Shown here in pieces: positions 36,317-45,027 of a DNA stretch of 64,000 nucleotides. Position 1 is the first letter of the stretch. The number at the start of each line of letters is the position of its first letter. The stretch is from Abiotrophia sp. HMSC24B09 (GTDB taxonomy: Bacteria; Bacillota; Bacilli; Lactobacillales; Aerococcaceae), in assembly GCF_001815865.1 (NCBI RefSeq), contig NZ_KV822195.1:248001-312000 (forward strand). The letters are read 5' to 3'. The notes under the pieces were generated by a model that did not search any database, was not told the DNA's origin, and was given only the letters and a program-made list of their open reading frames with translations. The position numbers and the translations under genes are program-made.

Positions 36317-37888
36317 ATGGAAACAGTGACGCATCCAGTGATTGAAATGCGCGGTATTTCCAAACAGTTTGGGACATTTTTTGCCAATAAAAATATTAAC
36401 CTCGAGCTCAAGAAGGGCGAAATTCATGCCTTGCTTGGTGAGAACGGGGCGGGTAAATCCACTCTGATGAACATTTTGTCCGGTCTCTTACAACCGACTG
36501 ATGGGCAGATTTATATGAATGGCCAAGCGGTTAACATTGCCAATCCAACGGTCGCTAATAACCTACATATCGGGATGGTTCACCAGCACTTTATGTTGGT
36601 AAATGACTTTACGGTCGTTGAGAATATCATGTTAGGGAATGAAATGGTTCAAGGCTTACGTTTGGACTATAAGAAGGCCAAGGCTCATATTATGAACTTA
36701 TCTAAGCAATATGGTTTAGCCATTGATCCAGACGCTAAGGTTGCCAACATCACGGTGGGGATGCAACAGCGGGTGGAAATCCTCAAGACCCTCTATCGTG
36801 GCGCCGATATTCTGATTTTCGACGAACCAACGGCAGTTTTAACACCACAAGAAATCGATGAACTCATGGTTACGCTCAAGTCCTTAGCGAGTGAGGGTAA
36901 GTCCATTATTATCATTACCCATAAGTTAGCAGAAATTAAGCAGGTAGCCGACCGTTGTACTATTATCCGGCGTGGGGAGTCCATTGATACGGTTGATGTA
37001 GCCACTACTTCTGCTAAGGAATTAGCCGATATGATGGTGGGACGTTCCGTCTCCTTCAAGACCGAGAAGAAGGCCGCTAGTCCTGGCGAGGTCTTCTTGA
37101 ATGTGGAAGACCTAGTGGTTAAGGATGAACGGGGCATTGTTGCTACTAAGAACTTGAGTTTCCAAGTAAGACGTGGCGAAGTAGTGGGGATTGCCGGGAT
37201 TGACGGGAACGGTCAGTCCGAGCTAATTCTAGCACTTGCGGGCCTCATTCCAATTGAATCAGGTAAAATCGAATTGGGCGGCCAGGATATTGTAGGTAAA
37301 TCACCACGTCAAATTACGGAGTTAGGCTTTGGTCATATTCCTGAAGACCGCCACAAATATGGCTTGGTTTTGCCTATGAAGGTTGAGGAAAACTTAGTGC
37401 TCAAATCCTACTATCATACACCTTACTCTGAAAAAGGCTTCTTACGTTTCCAAGCTATTGAGAAGAAGGCCAAGGCCTTGATTGAGCAGTATGATGTGCG
37501 GACCGTCTCTGAAAAAGTGCCAGTTAAGTCACTCTCGGGCGGGAACCAACAAAAGGCCATTATTGCCCGTGAGTTAAGCTTGAACCCTGATTTCCTCATT
37601 GCAGCTAACCCAACTCGGGGCTTAGACGTAGGGGCCATTGAATTTATCCATAAGGCCTTGATTGCTGAACGTGATGATCAGAAGGCTGTCCTCTTGATGA
37701 GTTTCGAATTAGACGAAATTCTCAATGTATCCGATCGCATTATTGTCATGCACGACGGCCATATCATGGCAGATATTCCGGCATCTGAAACCAATGAACA
37801 AGAAATCGGCTTGATGATGGCGGGGACCTCTTATGAAGAAGTATTAAGCCATCGTCAAACAGGAGGTGACGCTAATCATGAAGGATAA
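36317..37888 (+). CDS. nupA: Nucleoside ABC transporter ATP-binding protein (double ATPase)
   Basis: A 523-residue protein with two fused ABC domains. The first has Walker A GENGAGKST near 42-50 and DEPTAVL near 172. The second has a degenerate P-loop GIDGNGQSE near 293-301 and signature LSGGNQQK near 402. This matches the sugar/nucleoside-type importers (L. lactis NupA, B. subtilis NupO). It overlaps the first permease gene by 11 bases. Confidence 0.92.
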   Translation: METVTHPVIEMRGISKQFGTFFANKNINLELKKGEIHALLGENGAGKSTLMNILSGLLQPTDGQIYMNGQAVNIANPTVANNLHIGMVHQHFMLVNDFTVVENIMLGNEMVQGLRLDYKKAKAHIMNLSKQYGLAIDPDAKVANITVGMQQRVEILKTLYRGADILIFDEPTAVLTPQEIDELMVTLKSLASEGKSIIIITHKLAEIKQVADRCTIIRRGESIDTVDVATTSAKELADMMVGRSVSFKTEKKAASPGEVFLNVEDLVVKDERGIVATKNLSFQVRRGEVVGIAGIDGNGQSELILALAGLIPIESGKIELGGQDIVGKSPRQITELGFGHIPEDRHKYGLVLPMKVEENLVLKSYYHTPYSEKGFLRFQAIEKKAKALIEQYDVRTVSEKVPVKSLSGGNQQKAIIARELSLNPDFLIAANPTRGLDVGAIEFIHKALIAERDDQKAVLLMSFELDEILNVSDRIIVMHDGHIMADIPASETNEQEIGLMMAGTSYEEVLSHRQTGGDANHEG

Positions 37889-38945
37889 ACTACGTGCCGT
37901 TTTTGTTCCTATTGCATCTGTTGTGATTGGGATTATCGTGGGAGCCTTGATTATGTGGCTCTTCCGTTATGATGCGGTTAAAGGTTATGAGGCCCTCTTC
38001 AATGGAGCATTTGGTAAACCATTCAATATTGGTCAGACTCTACGGGCTGCCACCCCACTTATGTTAACAGGTTTAGGCTTCGCAGTAGCCTATACGGCTG
38101 GCTTCTTCAACATTGGTTTGGCTGGTCAAGCCCTCTGTGGTTGGTTAGTCTCCGTTTGGGTGGGGCTGATTTTAGGTGATTTACCATCCTTTATCGTCTT
38201 ACCAATTGCCATTGTAGCTGGGATGGTGGCAGGTGCCCTCTGGGCAGCTATCGCTGGTTTCCTTAAGGCTTACTTTGATACTAGTGAAGTCATCGTGACC
38301 ATCATGCTCAACTATACGGCGATTTATTTATCAGACTATCTCTTGCGTAATGTCATTACCAGCCGTTTGGATGCAACGCCTATCTTGAAAGACAATGCTA
38401 CCTTAAAAATGCAGTGGTTGTCAGACTTGACCAATGGGTCTACCTTACATGCTGGTATTTTCATTTCAGTCTTAATGATTCTAGTCGTTCATATTTTAAT
38501 GACGCGTACGACCCTTGGGTTTGAACTCAAGGCTGTAGGGATGAACAAGTTTGCCTCAGCCTATGCGGGCATGAACGCCAAGCGCAATATTATCCTATCT
38601 ATGGTCCTATCTGGTGCTCTTGCAGGTCTGGGTGGGGTCATGAACGGGCTAGGTGAGTTCCGTAACATCTTCTTGATGAATGGTAAAGCACCCGATATTG
38701 GCTTTGATGGTATGGCCGTTGCCCTTTTAGGGATGAACAATCCAATCGGAATTTTCTTCTCAAGTATTCTCTTTGGTGGTCTCAAGACCGGTGGGAACTT
38801 GATGCCTTTGGCTGCTAAGATTCCGAGTGAAATCGTCAACGTCGTCATTGGCTGTATTATTTTCTTCGTCGGATGTAGCTATATCTTCCGCTTCATTATG
38901 GAGAAGGTTCGCAGCAATAAAGTCAGCAGCAAGGAGGGAGCATAA
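37878..38945 (+). CDS. nupB: Nucleoside ABC transporter permease 1
   Basis: About 355 residues with eight or more membrane segments, BPD_transp_2 family (L. lactis NupB, B. subtilis NupP). NIGLAGQALCG near residue 78 is the family motif. A GTG at 37866 lies inside the AGGAGGTGA binding site, so the ATG at 37878 is the start. Coupled to both neighbours by overlaps. Confidence 0.92.
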   Translation: MKDKLRAVFVPIASVVIGIIVGALIMWLFRYDAVKGYEALFNGAFGKPFNIGQTLRAATPLMLTGLGFAVAYTAGFFNIGLAGQALCGWLVSVWVGLILGDLPSFIVLPIAIVAGMVAGALWAAIAGFLKAYFDTSEVIVTIMLNYTAIYLSDYLLRNVITSRLDATPILKDNATLKMQWLSDLTNGSTLHAGIFISVLMILVVHILMTRTTLGFELKAVGMNKFASAYAGMNAKRNIILSMVLSGALAGLGGVMNGLGEFRNIFLMNGKAPDIGFDGMAVALLGMNNPIGIFFSSILFGGLKTGGNLMPLAAKIPSEIVNVVIGCIIFFVGCSYIFRFIMEKVRSNKVSSKEGA

Positions 38946-39898
38946 TGCAAAATATACTCGCTTTAGTTGTATCCAATGCGCTCTTGTACGCAACACCGCT
39001 GATTTTTACTGCCCTTGGTGGCGTCTTCTCTGAGAGAAGTGGGATTGTTAACGTAGGTTTGGAAGGGATTATGGTCATTGGGGCCTTCTCATCAGTTGTC
39101 TTCAACCTGACTTTTGCCGGTCAATTTGGCGACTTCACCCCATGGCTAGCGCTCCTAGTCGGTGGGCTTTGTGGCTTGCTCTTTGCCTTGATTCATGCGG
39201 TAGCGACCGTTAATTTACGGGCTGACCACATTATTTCAGGGACCGTGCTCAACTTGATTGCACCATCCTTGGCTATCTTCTTAACCAAGGTCCTTTTCCA
39301 AGGTAAGGGTCAAACAGACTCAATCAAAACCAAGTTTGGTAAATTTGACTTCCCAGTCTTATCAGACATTCCAGTTATCGGGCCAATCTTCTTCGCCAAA
39401 ACTTCTATCTTGGCTTATGTAGGGATCGTCCTAGCCTTTGTAGTTTGGTATCTGGTCTTCAAGACGCGTTTTGGTTTGCGCTTGCGGTCAGTCGGGGAGA
39501 ACCCTCAGGCTGCCGATACCTTGGGGATTAATGTCTACCTCATGCGCTATTCTGGCGTCTTGCTTTCTGGCTTACTAGGTGGGATTGGTGGGGCAGCCTA
39601 CACTCATACTATTTCAGAAAACTTCGCGGTATCGACCATTGCCGGTCAAGGTTTTATGGCCATGGCCGCTATGATTTTCGGTAAATGGAACCCAATTGGG
39701 GCCATGTTAGCAGCTATCTTCTTCGGTTTAGCTCAGTCCTTGGCCGTTATCGGGGCTTCCATTCCAGTTATTAGGGATATCCCGTCAGTTTACTTGCAAA
39801 TTGCACCTTATGTGATTACAATTATTGTATTGATTGGTTTCGTTGGCCGCTCCAAGGCGCCAGAAGCCGTTGGGACAACCTACATCAAATCAAAATAA
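38945..39898 (+). CDS. nupC: Nucleoside ABC transporter permease 2
   Basis: A 317-residue partner permease with about eight membrane segments (L. lactis NupC, B. subtilis NupQ). Family marks: ALGGVFSERSGIVNVGLEGI near 24-43 and GENPQAADTLGI near 187. Its ATG shares a base with the stop of the preceding permease gene (TAATG). The operon ends at the strong terminator just downstream. Confidence 0.92.
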   Translation: MQNILALVVSNALLYATPLIFTALGGVFSERSGIVNVGLEGIMVIGAFSSVVFNLTFAGQFGDFTPWLALLVGGLCGLLFALIHAVATVNLRADHIISGTVLNLIAPSLAIFLTKVLFQGKGQTDSIKTKFGKFDFPVLSDIPVIGPIFFAKTSILAYVGIVLAFVVWYLVFKTRFGLRLRSVGENPQAADTLGINVYLMRYSGVLLSGLLGGIGGAAYTHTISENFAVSTIAGQGFMAMAAMIFGKWNPIGAMLAAIFFGLAQSLAVIGASIPVIRDIPSVYLQIAPYVITIIVLIGFVGRSKAPEAVGTTYIKSK

Positions 39899-39906
39899 GA
39901 GGAGAA

Positions 39907-39950
39907 AGACCCGTGTTGGCTCCATTCAGGGGCTGGCATGGGGCTTTTTT
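39907..39950 (+). terminator. Terminator of the nucleoside ABC operon
   Basis: A 17-position stem with one mismatch and several wobble pairs (39907-39923 with 39929-39945), then T residues. Confidence 0.75.
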
Positions 39951-39971
39951 CCTAATGAAGGAGAGAAAGCC

Positions 39972-41270
39972 ATGCAAGAATGGCAAGCTGGCATCCACTA
40001 TCAGGCGGTTGCCTCCACTAAATATAAAACCAACCAAGTCATTATAAAGGCTATCTTACCTTATCAAGCTGAGCGGGCGGCGGCCTGGTCCTTGCTGGCT
40101 CGTATGATGGAAGACGGGAGTGATCGTATTCCAAGTAAGGCGGCCTTGGAAGGCATTTTGGCCCAACTCTATGGTGCCTCTCTATCAGTAGGGGTCCAAC
40201 GTAAGGGGCATTTTCTAGAATTTGTTATGGCAAGCCAAAGTGTTCGGCCAAGTCTGGTTCAGATGCCTGACTTAATGCCGGCTTGGCTAAACTTAATGGG
40301 TCAGTTATTGTTTGAACAGGAGTCGCTAGCCCTAGCCACGCCTCAATCTCAGGCTCGGTTTGAACGGGAGCAGGCCTTTCAGCTACAACGGATTGAGCGG
40401 ATGAGCGATGACAAACGACGCTTGGTGGTTCAAAAACTTTACCAGGAGCTTTACCGTGAGACTCCTGATAATGCCTTGGCCAATCTAGGGGATGTGGCCA
40501 GAGTCCAAGCCCTGACTCTAGCTGACCTGGCTAAGGCTCATAGGGAAATTTGCCAGGAAGCCCAATTCTATCTCGTCAGCAATGGTGATTTGACCGATAG
40601 TGACTTGATTAAGTGGCTAGAGAGCTGGTCACTAAAGGGTCGCCAGGCTGACTGGGATTATGGTGATAACTATCTGGCCTTAGATAAGCCTTTGTCAACT
40701 GATAATCTAGGCCAATTGATTGAGGAAAAGGTTCAGGGCCAGCAAGCTAACTTGGCTATGGCCTTTGCCTTTCCGCCGGCCAAGAGCCTTAAGGAACGTA
40801 TTATACTACAAGTGGCCAATGGGATTTTTGGCTACCTGCCTGTTTCTCGACTCTTTACAGAAATTCGAGAGAAGCAGAGTCTGGCCTATGCCATTCATTC
40901 TGGTCTTGATTTTCACCGCTCTTTTGCCTTGGTACGGGCGGGCATTAGCCCCGATAAGGTGGGGCATGTTTATGAGGAAGTCCAAGCCCAGTTGGCTGAC
41001 TTAATGCTGAGCTTGGAAGAAGGGGACTACTTAGAGGAAGTGAAACTGACCCTCTTGAGTGCCGATGTACAGTCGCGAGACTATCAACATTTGGAGACTG
41101 ATAAGATGATTGCCCAGGATTTGTATCCTGATTTCGATTTGTCGACAGACTACTTTGAATCAGTGGTGAGAGCCCTCAAGGCGGAAGAGGTCATTGCTTG
41201 CTTAGGCAAATGGCATTTGGTGGGGGCCTATGCCCTAGTAGGAGGTAAAGATGAAAGAACACTATCATAA
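39972..41270 (+). CDS. ymfF: M16-family peptidase-like protein YmfF, non-catalytic partner
   Basis: About 432 residues with the pitrilysin fold but no HxxEH zinc motif, so it should be the inactive half of a pair. RefSeq-style names link this pair to EF-P 5-aminopentanol modification. The frame runs back into nupC and across the terminator; AAGGAGAG before the ATG at 39972 sets the real start. It overlaps ymfH by 20 bases. Confidence 0.85.
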   Translation: MQEWQAGIHYQAVASTKYKTNQVIIKAILPYQAERAAAWSLLARMMEDGSDRIPSKAALEGILAQLYGASLSVGVQRKGHFLEFVMASQSVRPSLVQMPDLMPAWLNLMGQLLFEQESLALATPQSQARFEREQAFQLQRIERMSDDKRRLVVQKLYQELYRETPDNALANLGDVARVQALTLADLAKAHREICQEAQFYLVSNGDLTDSDLIKWLESWSLKGRQADWDYGDNYLALDKPLSTDNLGQLIEEKVQGQQANLAMAFAFPPAKSLKERIILQVANGIFGYLPVSRLFTEIREKQSLAYAIHSGLDFHRSFALVRAGISPDKVGHVYEEVQAQLADLMLSLEEGDYLEEVKLTLLSADVQSRDYQHLETDKMIAQDLYPDFDLSTDYFESVVRALKAEEVIACLGKWHLVGAYALVGGKDERTLS

Positions 41271-42543
41271 AGTTTTGGATGAAACCTTCTTTGAAAAGGT
41301 GCTAGCTAATGGTTTGACCGTTCGCTTGGTACCTAAACCAGGTTACCACCGCAGTTACGGAATTCTGACGACACACTATGGTTCGGTGGATCAAGTGGTG
41401 CGACACAAGGAAACGGGAGAAGAAAAGACCATTCCTGCGGGAGCTGCCCATTTCTTAGAACACAAGATGTTTGAAGGCCAAGGAGGACTAGACGCCTTTG
41501 CGCTCTTTATGAAGCAGGGGGCTATGGCCAATGCTTTCACCCACTACTTTCAGACTTCCTATCTATTCTCTGCTTCCTATTATATTGAACGCAATGTCGA
41601 AACCTTGCTTGATTTTGTGCAGACTCCTTATTTCACACCAGAAGGCATCGAGAAGGAAAAGGGCATTATCACGCAAGAGCTTTATATGTATCAGGATGAT
41701 CCACTTGGGGTTTCCTATCAAGCCTTGCATCAAGCCCTCTATCCTGACCATCCCTTAGGAGTGGATATTTTAGGTACGGAAGAAAGTATTAAGGCTACCA
41801 CTTATGAAGATTTACGCTTGGCCTACGATACCTTCTACCATCCAAGCAATATGAATTTGATTGTGGTAGGGAACTTTGACCCACAAGCTTTACTCGCTGT
41901 CATTGAGGCTAATCAGGCTCGCAAAACATTTGAGCTACCACACTATCAAAGGGTAGTAGAAGAGGTGACAGCTCCCGTTCTGCCTAAAACTCAGCTTGAG
42001 CGGGAAATCAGTCAGCCAATTATCGAGTTGGCTTGGCGCTTTTCACCACAAAAATTATCGGGCATAGAATTGATTCGCCAACGTATTATTGGGGAAGTCT
42101 TCTTCGAACTACTAATGGGACCTATGTCGTCAGCCTATGCTAGCTGGTACCAGCAACAGTGGGTAGATACCAATTTCTACCAGTCTTATCATTTAGACCA
42201 CAAGATGCACCATTTGGCTATTCATGCCCAGAGTCATCATACATCAGACTTGATTGCTGCAATCAAGGAGCTCTTGGCTAACTGGCAACATAACCCGGAT
42301 TTGACTGAGGAGCAGTTGAAACAAGTGGTGACAGGGCGCATTGGTGATTTCTTACAGCACCTAAATTCCTTGGAGTTCATTGCTTATGAATTGATCGAAG
42401 CTGTGATGGATAGTTACGAATTAGCTGATATCCTGACTTGCCTTCAGGAAATCAAACTATCAGACCTCCAGGAATTTGGTCATCAAGTGCTCTCAGGAGC
42501 CTCAGAGGCAGTTGAGGTCCTAGTTAATCCCGTAAGTGAATAG
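41251..42543 (+). CDS. ymfH: M16-family peptidase YmfH
   Basis: A 430-residue zinc peptidase of the pitrilysin family. The zinc-binding HxxEH is seen as HFLEH near residues 69-73, with the downstream glutamate in the helix after YFTPEGIEKEKGIITQE near 126-142. It pairs with YmfF. In B. subtilis ymfI lies between ymfH and ymfM (rodZ); here ymfI is absent and a terminator separates ymfH from rodZ. Confidence 0.9.
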   Translation: MKEHYHKVLDETFFEKVLANGLTVRLVPKPGYHRSYGILTTHYGSVDQVVRHKETGEEKTIPAGAAHFLEHKMFEGQGGLDAFALFMKQGAMANAFTHYFQTSYLFSASYYIERNVETLLDFVQTPYFTPEGIEKEKGIITQELYMYQDDPLGVSYQALHQALYPDHPLGVDILGTEESIKATTYEDLRLAYDTFYHPSNMNLIVVGNFDPQALLAVIEANQARKTFELPHYQRVVEEVTAPVLPKTQLEREISQPIIELAWRFSPQKLSGIELIRQRIIGEVFFELLMGPMSSAYASWYQQQWVDTNFYQSYHLDHKMHHLAIHAQSHHTSDLIAAIKELLANWQHNPDLTEEQLKQVVTGRIGDFLQHLNSLEFIAYELIEAVMDSYELADILTCLQEIKLSDLQEFGHQVLSGASEAVEVLVNPVSE

Positions 42544-42545
42544 GC

Positions 42546-42590
42546 CAAGAGGTCAAGTCCATAGTGGGACTTGGCCTCTTGATTTTTTTT
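42546..42590 (+). terminator. Terminator after ymfH
   Basis: A 15-bp stem (42546-42560 with 42567-42581, one wobble) followed by eight T residues. Confidence 0.9.
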
Positions 42591-42622
42591 AGAAGAAGTT
42601 TTGAAACTTTAAGCGAAAATCA

Positions 42623-42651
42623 TTAACCCTCATGTCAGAATATGATATAAT
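42623..42651 (+). promoter_or_regulatory. rodZ promoter
   Basis: TTAACC (42623-42628), a 17-bp spacer and TATAAT (42646-42651) with TGA directly upstream (extended -10). Confidence 0.6.
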
Positions 42652-42686
42652 ACTTTTTGAATGCAGAAAGAAAAGGATGAACGGCG

Positions 42687-43730
42687 ATGAGTGAATTAGG
42701 AACTAAATTGCGCGATGCCCGCATTGAAAAAGGATATACCTTAAATACTTTACAACAAATGACAAAAATTAAGAAAAAATACTTGGTGGCGATTGAGGAA
42801 GGACGCTTCGAAGAAATTCCTGGTAACTTCTATACTAGAGCTTTTGTTAAACAATATGCTGACATGGTTGGCCTAGATGGAGATAGCCTACTCTTAGATT
42901 ATCATAATGAGTTAGAAGCGGTAGAACATGGCTTATCTCAATATGATGACCAAGAAGCAGAAGCGATGCCTAGCCGTTTGAACAGAAACCAAGCCCAGTC
43001 AGAACAATCGCTCTTAGATCGCTATGCTAAGCACTTGCCAGTTCTCATGCTAGCTGGGGTATTTGTCTTGGTTATGGCCTTTATTACCTGGACCATCTAC
43101 TCTGTGTCTCAACGAGAGCGGCAACAGCAGGCTAATAATTCTAGTTCTACTAGTCTTGTATCGTCAGTAGAACCAAGTTCTGCTGCCCAACATGCCGCTA
43201 ACAGCAGTAGTGAATCTGCTTCCCAAGCTAAGATTGACGGCGCAGAGTTCTTTGGCGATGTCCAAGGAAAGCGCGTATCTGGTGAAGGCGAAGAAACAAC
43301 CTACGAACTCTATGCGCCGATGAATAAATTTAAGTTCACTGTTAAAGGCAAGAATTATGTCTGGGTAGGTGTCTATGAGGATGAAGAAATCACTATGGAT
43401 ACAACGGTGACTGAAGGTGAAACCTTAGAGATTAAAGTTAAAGGCCAAACCCGTAGCGTCCGCATTCGCCTAGGTTACCCTGAGGGTGGCGAGATTCAGG
43501 TGAATGGTAAGACTGTTAAAATCGCTAACGACTATATCACAGATTCTATTGTCTTCCGTCTTCATGCAGATCAGCCGACAGGCTCAAGCACTAATGAAGC
43601 TAATCAAGCGGCAGAAAATCAACAAGGTCAAGACCAGAGCCAAAATCAAAACCAAGGCCAAGGTTCTTATCAAGGACCAGCCGTTCTGGATCCTAATCGC
43701 CAACAGAACAACGATAACAATGGCCAATAA
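42687..43730 (+). CDS. rodZ: RodZ-like cell shape protein (YmfM)
   Basis: A 347-residue protein: N-terminal Xre-type helix-turn-helix (about residues 1-70), one membrane segment near 112-133, a serine-rich linker (about 147-175), a DUF4115 beta domain (about 185-290) and a Q/N/G-rich tail (about 305-347). RodZ links the elongation machinery to the membrane. The tail composition resembles that of the LysM protein at the window start. Next to pgsA, as in most Firmicutes. Confidence 0.88.
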   Translation: MSELGTKLRDARIEKGYTLNTLQQMTKIKKKYLVAIEEGRFEEIPGNFYTRAFVKQYADMVGLDGDSLLLDYHNELEAVEHGLSQYDDQEAEAMPSRLNRNQAQSEQSLLDRYAKHLPVLMLAGVFVLVMAFITWTIYSVSQRERQQQANNSSSTSLVSSVEPSSAAQHAANSSSESASQAKIDGAEFFGDVQGKRVSGEGEETTYELYAPMNKFKFTVKGKNYVWVGVYEDEEITMDTTVTEGETLEIKVKGQTRSVRIRLGYPEGGEIQVNGKTVKIANDYITDSIVFRLHADQPTGSSTNEANQAAENQQGQDQSQNQNQGQGSYQGPAVLDPNRQQNNDNNGQ

Positions 43731-43755
43731 GGTCTAGCCATCAGGGAGGATAGTC

Positions 43756-44337
43756 ATGAATATCGCCAATAAGTTAACGCTCTTGCGGATGCTGATGATT
43801 CCAGTCTTTATCTTCTTGCTATTAAACCATTCGGCTGACCAAGTTGTGTGGTTAGGGACTGCCATTCCTGTCAACCAAGTCTGGGCCGCTGTGGTTTTTG
43901 CCCTAGCGAGCTTTACAGACTTCCTTGATGGCTACCTGGCGCGCAAATACCAATTAGTGACCTCTTTTGGGGCTTTCTTCGATCCCATGGCTGATAAATT
44001 GCTAGTCATGGCTGCGCTGATTTTACTAGTTCAATTAGGCTCTGTACCGGGATGGGTGGTTTTTATCATTCTAGCCAGAGAATTGATGGTGACAGGCTTA
44101 AGAGTATTGATTGCCCAATCCAATGGTAAGGTGATGGCAGCCGCTATGCCGGGCAAAATTAAGACGACGACACAGATGCTAGCTATTATCTGCTTCTTAT
44201 TGCAAGATATGGGGCGGTCAGTCTGGGGCTTCTCCCTGGCTAATCTCTTGCTTTATGTCTGTCTATTCTTCACCATTTACTCGGGTTTAGAATATTTTTA
44301 TCATGCCCGCTTTGTCTTTTCTGACGGGTTTAAATAA
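43756..44337 (+). CDS. pgsA: CDP-diacylglycerol-glycerol-3-phosphate 3-phosphatidyltransferase
   Basis: A 193-residue membrane enzyme that makes phosphatidylglycerol phosphate. The CDP-alcohol phosphatidyltransferase signature D-x2-DG-x2-AR-x9-G-x3-D-x3-D is complete (DFLDGYLARKYQ then FGAFFDPMADK, about residues 54-80). Several hydrophobic segments follow. GGAGG-type binding site. Confidence 0.95.
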   Translation: MNIANKLTLLRMLMIPVFIFLLLNHSADQVVWLGTAIPVNQVWAAVVFALASFTDFLDGYLARKYQLVTSFGAFFDPMADKLLVMAALILLVQLGSVPGWVVFIILARELMVTGLRVLIAQSNGKVMAAAMPGKIKTTTQMLAIICFLLQDMGRSVWGFSLANLLLYVCLFFTIYSGLEYFYHARFVFSDGFK

Positions 44338-44354
44338 GATAAAACACCAAAATT

Positions 44355-44387
44355 AAAAGTCTGAATCTATGGTTCGGGCTTTTTTTC
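44355..44387 (+). terminator. Terminator after pgsA
   Basis: A 9-bp stem with two wobble pairs (44357-44365 with 44373-44381) and a T-run. Confidence 0.75.
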
Positions 44388-44509
44388 TTTGCCTTTTGGG
44401 CCTGGAAATATAGGACTTAGGGAAGCAAAAGAGAAAAGTACACTATAATTGCACTCAATTAGTTTATTAGAAAGAGCACTTCGCTAATTTTGGTTGATTA
44501 CAACAAGCC

Positions 44510-44526
44510 TGTAACATATTTGTTAC
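44510..44526 (+). promoter_or_regulatory. WalR-box-like direct repeat
   Basis: TGTAAC-ATATT-TGTTAC fully fits the WalR (YycF) consensus TGTWAH-N5-TGTWAH. It lies just upstream of the -35 of the promoter for the two following envelope genes, a position suited to activation. walR itself is not in this window. Confidence 0.55.
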
Positions 44527-44536
44527 CCGACGCCCC

Positions 44537-44564
44537 TTGTAACTTGCGGATACTTTGATACAAT
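44537..44564 (+). promoter_or_regulatory. Promoter of the small envelope-protein operon
   Basis: TTGTAA (44537-44542), a 16-bp spacer and TACAAT (44559-44564) with TGA upstream of the -10. Confidence 0.55.
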
Positions 44565-44598
44565 AGGAGTGAAGTAACTATCGAAAGGAAGGTGTCAT

Positions 44599-45006
44599 AT
44601 GCAACTCTGGATTTTAGTTTGTATTTTATTAGTTGTAGCCATCGTCTTATTTGCCTTATCCATTTATGTCAAAGATGACAACGTTCAAGACCAATTGGAC
44701 GAATTTACGGCTCAACAATCACAAGAATTCTATGCCATGAAAACTCGTTTAGCTGAGCTTGAAAAGGCAGCCCGTGAACAAGAAGCTGTGGCGGTTGAAG
44801 CACCTGCTCAAGTAGGCAATCACTACGTGGAAGCTGAAGCAGAACCAGCCTTGGAATTAGGACTGGATGATGTATCAGATTTGACCCGTGAAGAAGTGAT
44901 TCGTCTCTACTCGCAAGGCTACACCATGCATGAGATTTCTCACCATGTGGCTTTATCACAAGAAATTATCCAAACTATCGTTGACGATTATATTGAAAAT
45001 CGCTAA
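44599..45006 (+). CDS. Membrane-anchored protein with C-terminal helix-turn-helix-like segment
   Basis: 135 residues. One N-terminal membrane segment (about 3-23), a charged coiled-coil-prone middle (about 27-65), an acidic linker and a C-terminal segment LTREEVIRLYSQGYTMHEIS (about 95-114) resembling a resolvase-type helix-turn-helix. The layout recalls B. subtilis SwrB, but I do not claim orthology. AAGGAAGGTG binding site. Followed 21 bases later by the MltG-module protein, so probably co-expressed. Function unknown. Confidence 0.75.
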   Translation: MQLWILVCILLVVAIVLFALSIYVKDDNVQDQLDEFTAQQSQEFYAMKTRLAELEKAAREQEAVAVEAPAQVGNHYVEAEAEPALELGLDDVSDLTREEVIRLYSQGYTMHEISHHVALSQEIIQTIVDDYIENR

Positions 45007-45027
45007 CAAAGGACAAGGAGGACTAGT

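Noticed and set aside
39834..39971. Upstream extension of ymfF
   Set aside because: It runs through the end of nupC and the terminator; the start at 39972 has a proper binding site.
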